Assembly (NCBI GenBank): GCA_016196065.1
Contig: JACPYL010000018.1
Location: 246,185 to 296,919, forward strand
Reading direction: 5' to 3'
DNA length: 50,735 nucleotides
From: Acidobacteriota bacterium
GTDB taxonomy: Bacteria > Acidobacteriota > Terriglobia > Terriglobales > Acidobacteriaceae
Position numbers and translations under genes: made by a program. This document shows positions 17,424 to 26,367 of this stretch, piece after piece; position 1 is the stretch's first letter; the number at the start of each line of letters is the position of its first letter. The notes beneath the pieces are model-generated. The model was not told the DNA's origin. It was given only the letters and a program-made list of their open reading frames with translations, and did not search any database.

Positions 17424-17678
17424 ATGAGAACGACCTTTAATACCGTTCAGAACCCGGAAACGCCGTATACGCCGTCTCAGCAATCGTTAGACTGCCCTTC
17501 CGATGGGCTGCTCACAGCGAGCGAAGTCGCCCACCTGCTAAAAGTTCCTGTCTCTTGGGTATATGACCGCACACGCCGTAGGGGCTTTGACCGGATGCCC
17601 CACCTGAAGCTCGGCAAGTACCTTCGCTTCTCCAAACAGGAAGTACTAGATTGGCTTCAAAAAGCGAGAAGGAATTAG
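17424..17678 (+). CDS. Excisionase-like helix-turn-helix protein (Xis)
   Basis: 84 aa with a single MerR-like winged helix of the HTH_17/excisionase type: GLLTASEVAHLLKVPVSWVYDRTRR (about 28-52), then HLKLGKYLRFSKQEVLDWLQKA (about 60-81). This phrase is typical of recombination-directionality factors that bend DNA next to att sites and bias the integrase toward excision. A ribosome-binding AGGGGG precedes the ATG. The integrase gene follows after 78 bp, so co-transcription is likely. It could also act as a transcription regulator of the core operon. Confidence 0.8.
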   Translation: MRTTFNTVQNPETPYTPSQQSLDCPSDGLLTASEVAHLLKVPVSWVYDRTRRRGFDRMPHLKLGKYLRFSKQEVLDWLQKARRN

Positions 17679-17756
17679 CTTGCGCAGGCCGTATACAACG
17701 TTTACGTTGGTGGCCGACGCAGAACCCAAGCTGGGCGGGTCATTTCGGAGGAATGA

Positions 17757-18938
17757 ATGACTCGAAGAAGGTTCCAGCGCGGTTCAATCTACAAGAGAGG
17801 TAAACGTAAGACGGTGTGGGTCGCACGCTTTTCTGAGGATGTGATCGGGTCCGATGGAGCGACGGTAAGCGTACGTCGCTCTGAAGTCTTGGGTACGGTC
17901 ACTGAGATTCCGACTCGACGGCAGGCGGAGCAGCTTCTCGCGGACCGACTGCGTTCGATCAACAGCGGGCAACATCGGCCCAATTCGTCACGCAGTCTTC
18001 GCGATTATGCGGAGACGTTCTGGTTGCCGGTGGTTCTTCCCACGCTCAAGTACTCGACTAAGAAGTATTACCAATACATGCTGAGGGTTCACGTGTACCC
18101 AGCTTTTGGCGAGTTGCAGCTTCGGCTCATCACCCGCGACGCGGTGCAGACTTTTCTTTCTGAGAAGCTTCGTAGCGGTCTGTCTTGGCGGACGGTCAAA
18201 GGTCTCCGAACATTATTTGGGACAGTGATGGCTGCGGCTGAAGCAGATGAGCTGGTTCAGAGTAATCCCGTAAGGAAAACTCGGTTCCCTCGTCGTGGAC
18301 CAGGTAGGCCGAGAGCTCCGATCGCTCCTGAGAAGATTCAGGAACTACTGGAGGCTCTGCCGGAGCCTTGTGCCTCACTAGCTAGGCTGCTTGTCTTTAC
18401 CGGACTCCGGATCGGAGAACTGCTTGCCTTGCGCTGGCGGGATGTCGATCTAGAGCACGGTGTGCTTCGTGTGACTCAAAGTGTTTACGAAGGTCACTTC
18501 GATGAGCCTAAGAGTCAGCGTAGTAAGCGGTCGATTCCCCTTGGCGCAAGAGCGGTTGAGATTTTGTCAGCTCGTAGACCAGCTGGCGTGAAACCAGACG
18601 CTTTGGTGTTCAGCACGCAAGCGGGAACAGCGTACGACAGGCACAATCTCGTCAATCGACAGCTCAAGCCTACGTGCAAGAAGCTGGGATTGAAGGATGT
18701 GGGCTGGCATTGGCTGCGACATGCGAACGCAACTCTGCTTGATTCGGTCGGTACACCGTTGGGTACAGTGCAAGCACTCCTCGGGCATTCGTCTTCTGAA
18801 ATCACCCGCGAAGTTTACTTGCATTCGATCCCTGCGGATGCAAAGGCAGCGGTACAAAAGGTCGAGGATTTGCTTAATCGACCCAAGTTGACCCAAGTTC
18901 CCGAAAACTGGGCAAAAGGAAGCTTGCTAATTCAATGA
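17757..18938 (+). CDS. int: Tyrosine-family site-specific integrase
   Basis: 393 aa, start ATG at 17757 with GGAGG five bases upstream. An N-terminal arm-binding domain precedes a SAM-like core-binding domain (SLRDYAETFWLPVVLPTLKYSTKKYYQYMLRVHVYP, about 80-115). The catalytic domain shows Arg in FTGLRIGELLALRW (about 217), HWLRHAN (HxxR, about 317-320), GHSS (about 341) and the nucleophile Tyr in REVYLHSIP (about 353). All residues needed for recombination are present. It stops 12 bp before the right attachment repeat in the tRNA-Pro gene, so this enzyme is expected to recombine the 48-bp repeats. Two TTGACCC-like repeats lie inside its last codons. Confidence 0.95.
   Translation: MTRRRFQRGSIYKRGKRKTVWVARFSEDVIGSDGATVSVRRSEVLGTVTEIPTRRQAEQLLADRLRSINSGQHRPNSSRSLRDYAETFWLPVVLPTLKYSTKKYYQYMLRVHVYPAFGELQLRLITRDAVQTFLSEKLRSGLSWRTVKGLRTLFGTVMAAAEADELVQSNPVRKTRFPRRGPGRPRAPIAPEKIQELLEALPEPCASLARLLVFTGLRIGELLALRWRDVDLEHGVLRVTQSVYEGHFDEPKSQRSKRSIPLGARAVEILSARRPAGVKPDALVFSTQAGTAYDRHNLVNRQLKPTCKKLGLKDVGWHWLRHANATLLDSVGTPLGTVQALLGHSSSEITREVYLHSIPADAKAAVQKVEDLLNRPKLTQVPENWAKGSLLIQ
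18878..18897 (+). repeat. TTGACCC-type direct repeats at the right end
   Basis: TCGACCCAAG (18878-18887) and TTGACCCAAG (18888-18897), within the 3' end of the integrase gene, match the three copies near the left end in sequence and orientation. They are candidate arm sites for integrase/excisionase. Being inside coding sequence they could partly reflect codon choice (RPKLTQV). Confidence 0.45.
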
Positions 18939-18950
18939 TGGGATTGAGGT

Positions 18951-19030
<80 letters not shown>

Positions 19031-19220
19031 ACAAAAGCAGGATAACAGCCAGCGCCAGGACGGCGCGGCGACTTCCAGCGTTCTTAAGTATAACATCCTG
19101 TGCGTTAAGCCTTCCTGCCATGCCGGCTCGGACTATGCCAGCCACACCGTGCTGGAGAAAACTCCAAAGGCTGATACAATTTTTGACCAGCACATCGTTT
19201 TCCTTTATTAAAACGTTTAT

Positions 19221-20393
19221 ATGCTGGCTTTCACCGCCAAATTGCTACTCACGCCGACAGAGAATGTGGACCATCCTCTGCTGCTGGTCGAAGATGGCAC
19301 GATCGCTGAGATTGCTAACCAGGCAGCGCGAACGGTTCCGCCGGCTGCGACCTTGGTTGATTTGGGTGACAGCATAGTCGCTCCGGGATACCTCGATCTG
19401 CATATTCATGGGAGCGCCGGTTTCGATGTGATGGACGACAATCCGGCTGCCCTGCCCGCAATCGAACATCTCCTGGCTCAGCATGGCGTCACCGCTTACT
19501 ACCCGACGACGGTGACGGCCCCGTTGGATGCGACCCTGAGCGCGTTACAGCGTTTAGCGCATGCCGTTGAACATTCCAAACTGGGCGGAAAGCGTTCCCG
19601 GGCCGGCGCGTCCCCCCTGGGTATTCACCTTGAAGGACCATTCATCAGCCACGCGCGCAAAGGCGTCCATCCGCCTGACAATCTTTTGCCACCGACGCTC
19701 GCGACCTTTGAGAGGTTTTGGCAGGCGGCGCGCGGGCATATAAAGATGATGACAATCGCTCCGGAACTGGATGGCGCCGCGGAGTTGATCGCCGAAGCAA
19801 CGCGGCGCGGAGTCTGCGTTAGCCTGGGCCATTCCGACGCTAACTTTGACACGGCGGAAGGCGGGATCGCTGCGGGCGCACGCCATGCAACCCACACTTT
19901 CAATGCGATGCGGCCGTTGGATCATCGTGGACCTGGAATTCTCGGTGCCGTCTTGACGGACTGTCGCGTCAGTGCCGACATGATTGTCGACGGTGTGCAT
20001 CTCGATCCGGCAATCGTGAAACTGGTCGCCAGAGCCAAAGGTCTGGAACAGACGGTCCTCATTACTGACGCCACTTCTGCCACCGGAATGCCCGACGGAC
20101 GGTATCATCTGGGATCGTTCGAAGTTGAAGTCAAGGGCGGCAAGTGCATGGCGAACGGCAAGCTTGCCGGCAGCATTCTTACGATGGACAACGCGGTCCG
20201 CAACCTGGCGCGCTTTACCGGTTGGACTCTTTCGCAGGCAGTGGCGGCAGCCAGCCGAAATCCGGCGCGGGTGGCGCGACTAGCGAATAAAGGAGTGCTG
20301 ACCGCGGGTGCGGATGCAGACTTCGTCGTTCTGAATCCGGCAGGCGAAGTGTTGCGAACTTTTATCGGCGGCGTGGAGTGTTCCACACAATAA
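19221..20393 (+). CDS. nagA: N-acetylglucosamine-6-phosphate deacetylase
   Basis: 390 aa, amidohydrolase fold. The metal-site HxH is in YLDLHIHGSAGFDVMD (His near 60 and 62); HLEGPFISHARKGVHPP (Glu near 136) is the family signature, with later His in LGHSDANF and ATHTFNAMRPLDHRGPG and the catalytic Asp in ITDATSATGMPDG (about 283). It removes acetate from GlcNAc-6-P to give glucosamine-6-P in chitin/peptidoglycan sugar recycling. The start ATG at 19221 has no clear Shine-Dalgarno. The next gene starts 8 bp after its stop and encodes a SIS-domain enzyme expected to take glucosamine-6-P, so the two form a catabolic pair. Confidence 0.95.
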   Translation: MLAFTAKLLLTPTENVDHPLLLVEDGTIAEIANQAARTVPPAATLVDLGDSIVAPGYLDLHIHGSAGFDVMDDNPAALPAIEHLLAQHGVTAYYPTTVTAPLDATLSALQRLAHAVEHSKLGGKRSRAGASPLGIHLEGPFISHARKGVHPPDNLLPPTLATFERFWQAARGHIKMMTIAPELDGAAELIAEATRRGVCVSLGHSDANFDTAEGGIAAGARHATHTFNAMRPLDHRGPGILGAVLTDCRVSADMIVDGVHLDPAIVKLVARAKGLEQTVLITDATSATGMPDGRYHLGSFEVEVKGGKCMANGKLAGSILTMDNAVRNLARFTGWTLSQAVAAASRNPARVARLANKGVLTAGADADFVVLNPAGEVLRTFIGGVECSTQ

Positions 20394-20401
20394 GGAGAGC
20401 A

Positions 20402-21529
20402 ATGGCTGAGAAGCGCCAGTTTCCGCATCACCTGATTCGCGAGATTTTCGAACAGCCCGATGGGCTGCGTCGGACGGTCGAGCCACGTATCTCGCGTGAA
20501 CAGGGACTCGTGCACCTGGAAGAAGTAAAGATCCCGCGCGAAGAGTTACGGGCGGTGCGGCGCATTAATATCGTCGCGTCCGGAACCAGCCGGCATGCGG
20601 GCATGACCGGTCAGTTCATGATGCAGGAACTGGCGGGCGTTCCGGTGGATGTGGACTACGCCAGCGAGTTCGAATACCGCAACCCGATGATCGGGCCATC
20701 CGAGCTGAGCATATTTATTACGCAGTCGGGTGAGACCGCTGACACCACCGGAGCTTTACGTGAGGCCAAGCAGCGTGGGTCGCGCATCATCGCCATCACG
20801 AACGTGGAGGGATCGACCGTTGCCCGAGAAGCCGACGGCGTCATCTACGTTCACGCCGGACCAGAGGTCAGCATTGCGTCGACCAAGGCTTTCACCGGAC
20901 AAATGGCCTGCCTGTTCCTGTTTGCTTTGTACCTGGGGCAGGTGAAAGAGAAGGTAGCGCCGGAAGTTGCCAAGCGCTACATCGGAGAACTGCTCGCGTT
21001 GCCGGGAAAGATCGAAACGATTCTGGCGTCTGCAGACCAGTGTGAACAGCTGGCGGAGCGCTACCATCGCGTCGAAGACTTCATGTTTCTGGGCCGCGCC
21101 ATCCATTACCCGATTGCCATGGACGGCGCGCTGAAGCTCAAGGAAATTTCTTATATTCACGCTGAGGGGTATCCCACGGGAGAAGCGAAACATGGTCCCA
21201 ACGCTCTCATCGACTATCGGCTTCCTCTGGTGATGATTGCGACTTGCGATCCTGACGATGCGGGATCGGTGCTGCGTTACGAAAAAAATGTCAGCAACAT
21301 GGAAGGCTTCAAGAAGCAGGGCGGCACCGTCATTGCAATCGCCACGGAAGGCGACACGAAGGTTCCGCAGCTGGCCAATCACACATTCTTTATTCCGAAA
21401 GCGCCCGAGTTGTTATCGCCAATTCTGGAGATTGTCCCGCTCCAACTCTTCGCATACTACGTAGCGGCCAAGCGGGGACTGGATGTGGATCGACCGAGGA
21501 ATCTGGTGAAGGCGGTAACGCTGGAATAA
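20402..21529 (+). CDS. SIS-domain sugar-phosphate isomerase/deaminase (GlmS isomerase half; NagB-II-like)
   Basis: 375 aa from the ATG at 20402 (AAGGAG at a good distance, just after the nagA stop). It corresponds to the two tandem SIS domains of GlmS (ASGTSRHAGMTGQFMMQELA, QSGETADTTGALREAKQRGS, ASTKAFTGQMAC; C-terminal DVDRPRNLVKAVTLE) and lacks the N-terminal Cys-glutaminase domain, so it cannot use glutamine. Stand-alone enzymes of this type are often glucosamine-6-phosphate deaminases (NagB-II) in GlcNAc catabolism. The coupling to nagA supports deamination of glucosamine-6-P to fructose-6-P plus ammonia over biosynthesis. The exact reaction needs biochemical testing. Confidence 0.85.
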   Translation: MAEKRQFPHHLIREIFEQPDGLRRTVEPRISREQGLVHLEEVKIPREELRAVRRINIVASGTSRHAGMTGQFMMQELAGVPVDVDYASEFEYRNPMIGPSELSIFITQSGETADTTGALREAKQRGSRIIAITNVEGSTVAREADGVIYVHAGPEVSIASTKAFTGQMACLFLFALYLGQVKEKVAPEVAKRYIGELLALPGKIETILASADQCEQLAERYHRVEDFMFLGRAIHYPIAMDGALKLKEISYIHAEGYPTGEAKHGPNALIDYRLPLVMIATCDPDDAGSVLRYEKNVSNMEGFKKQGGTVIAIATEGDTKVPQLANHTFFIPKAPELLSPILEIVPLQLFAYYVAAKRGLDVDRPRNLVKAVTLE

Positions 21530-21554
21530 CCCAGGTCTCCGATCTCAGGTCCAG

Positions 21555-21654
21555 GGTCTCGGGTAAGAGACCATCCCATCGCACCAAACGATTTCACTGT
21601 CAATTTTGACCGGCACTCGGTTTTCCTGAGACCTGACACCTGCGACCCGAGACC
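21555..21654. repeat. Imperfect intergenic inverted repeat
   Basis: GGTCTCGGGT (21555-21564) and ACCCGAGACC (21645-21654) are perfect 10-bp inverted arms, surrounded by further ggtctc/gagacc and aggtc/gacct fragments. It lies in the 200-bp gap before aceE and looks like a small non-autonomous intergenic repeat. A link to aceE regulation cannot be excluded. Confidence 0.5.
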
Positions 21655-21730
21655 TCCGTCTCTCCTCCAGCAAAATTTCCGCCGATTGCTTATCATAGAG
21701 AATTCCATCAATTACGAGGGTGAGGTCAGA

Positions 21731-24421
21731 GTGGCTGAGACGCAGCAAACGCAACCGACGAACGGTTTGGAAGTTGTTGAAACGCGGGAGTGGCTGGATT
21801 CACTCGACTACGTACTGTCCAAAGGCGGAGCGGAACGAGCAGGCAGGTTGCTGCAACAACTGGCCTTGCATGCGCGACGAGCGGGCGGCATCAATCTTCC
21901 ATTCACAGCGACCACTCCCTATCAGAATACGATTCCCTCATCGCAGCAACCCCCGTTTCCCGGCAGCCAGGAGATGGAACGCCGGATCAAGAGCCTGGTG
22001 CGCTGGAATGCGCTGGCCATGGTCGTCCGCGCCAACAAGATTCAGGAAGGCATTGGCGGACACATCTCCACGTTCGCGTCAGCCGCGACGCTTTACGAAG
22101 TTGCCTTCAACCATTTCTTTCGAGCGTCCAATGAGAGTGGGGACCGCGACCTCGTTTACTTTCAGGGTCACGCCGCGCCCGGCATCTACGCGCGCGCGTA
22201 TCTGGAAGGCCGCATTCCGAAAGAGAAGCTACAGAATTTTCGCCGCGAACTGAATCCCGGCGGAGGCCTCTCTTCCTACCCGCATCCGTGGCTGATGCCC
22301 GATTTCTGGGAGTTCCCGACCGTCTCCATGGGACTCGGTCCGATTCAGGCGATCTATCACGCGCGTTTCATCAAGTACCTCGAGAATCGAGAGCTGAAGA
22401 CTTCGACCGGCGGCAAGGTCTGGGCGTTCCTCGGCGACGGCGAAATGGATGAACCGGAATCGCTCGGCTCCATCACGCTCGCGTCCCGCGAAAAGCTCGA
22501 CAACCTTATTTTCGTCGTGAACTGCAACCTGCAGCGCCTCGACGGTCCGGTGCGCGGCAACTTCAAGATTATTCAGGAACTGGAAGCGATCTTCCGCGGC
22601 GCGGGATGGAACGTCATCAAGTGCATCTGGGGCGGCGACTGGGATTCCCTGATCCAGAACGATCGCGACGGATTGCTCGTCAAGCGCATGGGCGAAATCA
22701 AAGACGGGCAGTATCAGAAATTCTTCGTGGAGAGCGGCGCGTACTTCCGGCAAAACTTCTTCGGCACCGATCCACGCTTGCTGAAGATGGTGGAGCACCT
22801 TTCCGACGAGCAACTATCCCGCATGCGGCTGGGTGGTCACGATCCGATCAAAGTGCACGCCGCATTTCGAGCGGCCGTGAACCACACCGGAGCGCCGACC
22901 ATCGTTCTCGCCAAGACCATCAAGGGATACGGACTCGGCGAAGCTGGCGAAGGCAAGAACATCACGCACCAGCAGAAAAAGCTGAACGAAGACGAACTGC
23001 AGATGTTCCGGTCGCGCTTCGGCATTCCAATCCCAGACGACGAACTGCATGAGGCGCCGTTCTATCGTCCTGCCGACGATAGCGCGGAAATTACCTACAT
23101 GCAGGAACGCCGCAAGCAGCTCGGCGGATACATGCCGGTCCGCAAAAACCGCGCCATGCCGCTGAAACCCTTGCCGGAAGCGCATTTCGAAGAATTCTAT
23201 AAAGGCACCGAAGGCCGCGAAGTTTCGACCACCATGGTCTTCGTGCGCATGCTGTCAAAACTATTGCGCGATCCCGAGGTTGGCAAGTTCATCGTCCCGG
23301 TCGTCCCCGACGAAGCGCGCACCTTCGGCATGGAAGCCTTGTTCCGCCAGGTCGGCATCTATTCCAGCGTCGGTCAGCTCTACGAACCCGTCGACATGGA
23401 TACCCTCCTTTATTACAAAGAGGCGAAGAACGGACAGATTCTCGAAGAAGGCATCACTGAAGCGGGATCAATGTGTTCGTTCATCTCGGCGGGTACCGCG
23501 TATGCGAACCACGGTATCAATACGATTCCGTTTTTTATTTATTACTCCATGTTCGGATTCCAGCGTATCGGCGATCTGATCTGGTTGGCGGCCGACAGTC
23601 GCTGCCGCGGTTTCCTCGTCGGTGGCACTGCGGGTCGAACAACGCTGGCCGGCGAAGGCTTGCAGCATCAGGACGGACACAGCCACGTGCTCGCCTTACC
23701 GGTTCCGAATCTGATGGCCTACGATCCCGCGTTCGCCTACGAGATCGCGATCATCATTCAGGACGGCATCAAGCGTATGTACGTCGATGGCGAATCCATC
23801 TTCTATTACTTGACCGTCACCAACGAACCTCTCCCCATGCCGGAAATGCCCAACCAGCCGGGGATTCGTGAGGGTATCCTGCGCGGCTTGTACCGTTATC
23901 GCGCTTCAGAAAAGAAGGATGCGAAACTGCGCGCCCAGATTTTCGGCAGTGGCACCATCATGTTCGAAGTATTGAAGGCGCAGCAGATTCTGGAAAAGAA
24001 TTACGGCGTAGCCGCGGACGTGTGGAGCGTCACCAGCTACAAGGAACTGTATCGCGACGCCAACGATTGCATGCGCTGGAACATGCTGCATCCCAAAGAG
24101 ACACCGAAGGTTCCCTACGTCACGCAGGCGTTGCAGGGCGCATCGGGACCGTTCATTGCGGCATCCGATTACATGAAGGTGCTGTCGGAGAGCATTGCGC
24201 AATGGGTGCCGGGCAAACTCCTTTCGCTTGGTACCGACGGCTTTGGACGCAGCGAAAGCCGCGCCGCACTCCGTGACTTCTTTGAGGTGGATGCGAAACA
24301 TATCGTGCTCGCCACCCTGACTGCGCTGGCCCGAGAAAATCAGGTCGGCCCCGACGTTCTGGAAAAAGCGATTCGCGATCTTGGAATCAATCCAGAAAAA
24401 ATGAACCCGGCGATCAGCTAG
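21731..24421 (+). CDS. aceE: Pyruvate dehydrogenase E1 component (homodimeric type)
   Basis: 896 aa from a GTG at 21731, with GAGG five bases upstream; a TTG at 21686 is in frame but lacks a ribosome-binding site. The thiamine-diphosphate motif begins GDGEMDEPESLGS and ends in NLIFVVNCNLQRLDG. Further typical stretches are HISTFASAATLYEVAFNHFF, FQGHAAPGIYARAYLEGR and LVGGTAGRTTLAGEGLQHQDGHSH. It decarboxylates pyruvate and reductively acetylates the lipoyl groups of E2. The length fits the single-chain AceE family, not the alpha2beta2 type. aceF follows after 28 bp and lpdA after another short gap, a complete pyruvate dehydrogenase operon. Confidence 0.96.
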   Translation: MAETQQTQPTNGLEVVETREWLDSLDYVLSKGGAERAGRLLQQLALHARRAGGINLPFTATTPYQNTIPSSQQPPFPGSQEMERRIKSLVRWNALAMVVRANKIQEGIGGHISTFASAATLYEVAFNHFFRASNESGDRDLVYFQGHAAPGIYARAYLEGRIPKEKLQNFRRELNPGGGLSSYPHPWLMPDFWEFPTVSMGLGPIQAIYHARFIKYLENRELKTSTGGKVWAFLGDGEMDEPESLGSITLASREKLDNLIFVVNCNLQRLDGPVRGNFKIIQELEAIFRGAGWNVIKCIWGGDWDSLIQNDRDGLLVKRMGEIKDGQYQKFFVESGAYFRQNFFGTDPRLLKMVEHLSDEQLSRMRLGGHDPIKVHAAFRAAVNHTGAPTIVLAKTIKGYGLGEAGEGKNITHQQKKLNEDELQMFRSRFGIPIPDDELHEAPFYRPADDSAEITYMQERRKQLGGYMPVRKNRAMPLKPLPEAHFEEFYKGTEGREVSTTMVFVRMLSKLLRDPEVGKFIVPVVPDEARTFGMEALFRQVGIYSSVGQLYEPVDMDTLLYYKEAKNGQILEEGITEAGSMCSFISAGTAYANHGINTIPFFIYYSMFGFQRIGDLIWLAADSRCRGFLVGGTAGRTTLAGEGLQHQDGHSHVLALPVPNLMAYDPAFAYEIAIIIQDGIKRMYVDGESIFYYLTVTNEPLPMPEMPNQPGIREGILRGLYRYRASEKKDAKLRAQIFGSGTIMFEVLKAQQILEKNYGVAADVWSVTSYKELYRDANDCMRWNMLHPKETPKVPYVTQALQGASGPFIAASDYMKVLSESIAQWVPGKLLSLGTDGFGRSESRAALRDFFEVDAKHIVLATLTALARENQVGPDVLEKAIRDLGINPEKMNPAIS

Positions 24422-24449
24422 CAAGCGATCCGCTAGAAAAAGAGAAAGA

Positions 24450-26207
24450 ATGGCAACGGAATTCAAACTGCCCGAACTCGGGGAGAACATCGAGACCGGC
24501 GAATTGGTGCGCCTCATGATCAGCCCCGGCGCAAATATCGCCGAGGGTCAACCCGTGATGGAACTGGAGACGGACAAGGCGGTCATCGAGGTACCGTCGT
24601 CGGTCAGCGGCACGGTGGGCGAGATCCGTGTCAAGGAAGGCGACAAACTCCGTGTCGGGCAAGTGATCTTCACCGTGGAAAATGGGGCAAAGCCTTCGGC
24701 CGCCAAGACTGAAGCTGCGCCCGCACAACCCAAGGCTTCTGCTCCAGCACCTGCAAAACCCGCGGCCACTGCCGTTTCCGCAACCGTCCCCAAGATCGAA
24801 GCTTCCGCGGCGCCCGCTCCTCAAGCGGCGACGCCGGCATCGTCGGGACCTAGCGAGTTCAAACTGCAGGAACTCGGGGAGAACATCAGTTCTGGAGATC
24901 TGGTGCGCCTGATGATCGCGCCTGGCTCGCGTGTTTCCGAAGGCCAGCCGGTGATGGAACTGGAAACCGACAAGGCAGTCGTGGAAGTTCCGTCCAACGT
25001 CAGCGGCATCGTGCGCGAAGTGAAAGTTAAGGAAGGCGAGAAGATCAAAGTCGGTCAGGTGATCTTTACGCTGGAAGGCGGTGCACCCGCGCCAGCCGAA
25101 GCACCGAAGCGTCACCAGCCCGTTGAGCATATTTCGGGACAGCATGCTGCTCGCCTTGCATTCCAGATGGCGATGAGAGCCGAGGGCAAGACAGAAGAAC
25201 AGGCCCTTCCACCGGATCAGCCATTTGTATCCGTGCCGGTGCCGACGTTTACGATGCCGGTGCAACTCGCCAAGGTGGCAGGTACGGAACATCGCGATCC
25301 GGTCCCCGCGGCTCCGCATGTGCGACGACTCGCACGCGAGATCGGTGTCGACATCCACAGCGTGCAAGGGAGTGGACCGGGCGGGCGAATCAGCGACGAC
25401 GACGTCAAACTGCACGCGAAAAATATGCTGGCCGCAGCGGCCGTAGCCGCTCAGACTCCGGCTCTCGGATTTATCGAGCCAGAACTTCCCGACTTTTCGA
25501 AGTGGGGCAAGATCGAACGCGTCTCCATGCGTGGCGTACGGCGCAAGACGGCCGAACACTTGCGGCAGGCCTGGAACACGATTCCTCACGTCACACAACA
25601 AGACCGCTCCGACATTACCGAACTCGAGCAACTGCGTGCCAAGTTTGCACCACGCGCGGAAGAAGCCGGCGGCAAGATGACCGTGACCGCCATTGCGCTT
25701 AAAGTAGTCGCGTCTGCGCTGAAAGTCTTCCCCCAATTCAATGCCTCGATCGACATGGGGAAGGAAGAAATTGTCTACAAGCAGTACATCAGTATCGGCG
25801 TCGCCGTGGACACGGACCGTGGACTGCTCGTGCCCGTGATTCGCGACGTCGACAAAAAGAACATCGTCGAACTCGCCGCGGAACTTACGCAGCTCTCCAA
25901 AAAAGCGAAAGAGAAGAAGCTGACTCCCGAAGAAATGACGGGCGGCACCTTCACGATTACGAATCTGGGCGGAATCGGCGGCACAGGATTCTCGCCGATC
26001 GTGAATCATCCGGAGGTCGCGATTCTCGGACTATCGCGTTCGCGCATGGAGCCGGAGTGGGTAAACAACAAATTTGAACCGCGCTTGATTCTGCCGCTCT
26101 CGCTCTCCTACGATCACCGACTGATCGATGGCGCCGACGCCGCGCGCTTTCTGCGCTGGATTGCAGAAGCGTTTGAACAGCCGTTCTTATTGTCGGTGCA
26201 GGGCTAA
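24450..26207 (+). CDS. aceF: Dihydrolipoamide acetyltransferase (E2) with two lipoyl domains
   Basis: 585 aa. Two lipoyl domains carry the modified Lys in ELETDKAVIEVPS (about 40-45) and ELETDKAVVEVPS (about 175), separated by an Ala/Pro-rich flexible linker. A peripheral-subunit-binding domain follows (PHVRRLAREIGVDIHSVQGSGPGGRISDDD, about 290-320), then the acyltransferase core, with catalytic His/Asp in SYDHRLIDGADAARF near the C-terminus. It transfers acetyl to CoA and forms the core of the pyruvate dehydrogenase complex. AGAAAGA precedes the ATG. The number of lipoyl domains (two) is within the range known for bacterial E2. Confidence 0.96.
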   Translation: MATEFKLPELGENIETGELVRLMISPGANIAEGQPVMELETDKAVIEVPSSVSGTVGEIRVKEGDKLRVGQVIFTVENGAKPSAAKTEAAPAQPKASAPAPAKPAATAVSATVPKIEASAAPAPQAATPASSGPSEFKLQELGENISSGDLVRLMIAPGSRVSEGQPVMELETDKAVVEVPSNVSGIVREVKVKEGEKIKVGQVIFTLEGGAPAPAEAPKRHQPVEHISGQHAARLAFQMAMRAEGKTEEQALPPDQPFVSVPVPTFTMPVQLAKVAGTEHRDPVPAAPHVRRLAREIGVDIHSVQGSGPGGRISDDDVKLHAKNMLAAAAVAAQTPALGFIEPELPDFSKWGKIERVSMRGVRRKTAEHLRQAWNTIPHVTQQDRSDITELEQLRAKFAPRAEEAGGKMTVTAIALKVVASALKVFPQFNASIDMGKEEIVYKQYISIGVAVDTDRGLLVPVIRDVDKKNIVELAAELTQLSKKAKEKKLTPEEMTGGTFTITNLGGIGGTGFSPIVNHPEVAILGLSRSRMEPEWVNNKFEPRLILPLSLSYDHRLIDGADAARFLRWIAEAFEQPFLLSVQG

Positions 26208-26257
26208 ATACGTTGTCGCGACTGACGGCAGTCTCTAAGAACGTTAAATATTGTTGC

Positions 26258-26332
26258 CTGTCATCCCGAGCGAAGCGAGGGATCTGCACTTCGACGCCCT
26301 ATGCAGACCCCTCGCTCCGCTCGGGATGACAG
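26258..26332. repeat. Palindromic intergenic repeat (translated as VIPSEARDL...LGMT)
   Basis: CTGTCATCCCGAGCG (from 26258) pairs with CGCTCGGGATGACAG (ending 26332), and TGCA/TGCA arms lie inside, giving a long stem-loop. Translated in one frame it gives [12 protein letters not shown], a phrase often mis-annotated as protein. It sits between aceF and lpdA and could affect mRNA stability. Repeats of this kind are common between genes in Acidobacteria and some other bacteria. Confidence 0.8.
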
Positions 26333-26367
26333 AATCATTCTTGACGGAAGTGAGCTTAAGGACACCC

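Noticed and set aside
24414-26009. 531-aa open frame on the minus strand opposite aceF
   Set aside because: A shadow of aceF caused by codon bias; the repeated composition mirrors the lipoyl domains and linker.
26251-26367. N-terminal extension of lpdA ([12 protein letters not shown]...)
   Set aside because: It is the translation of a palindromic intergenic repeat; a ribosome-binding site and family start point to the ATG at 26368.
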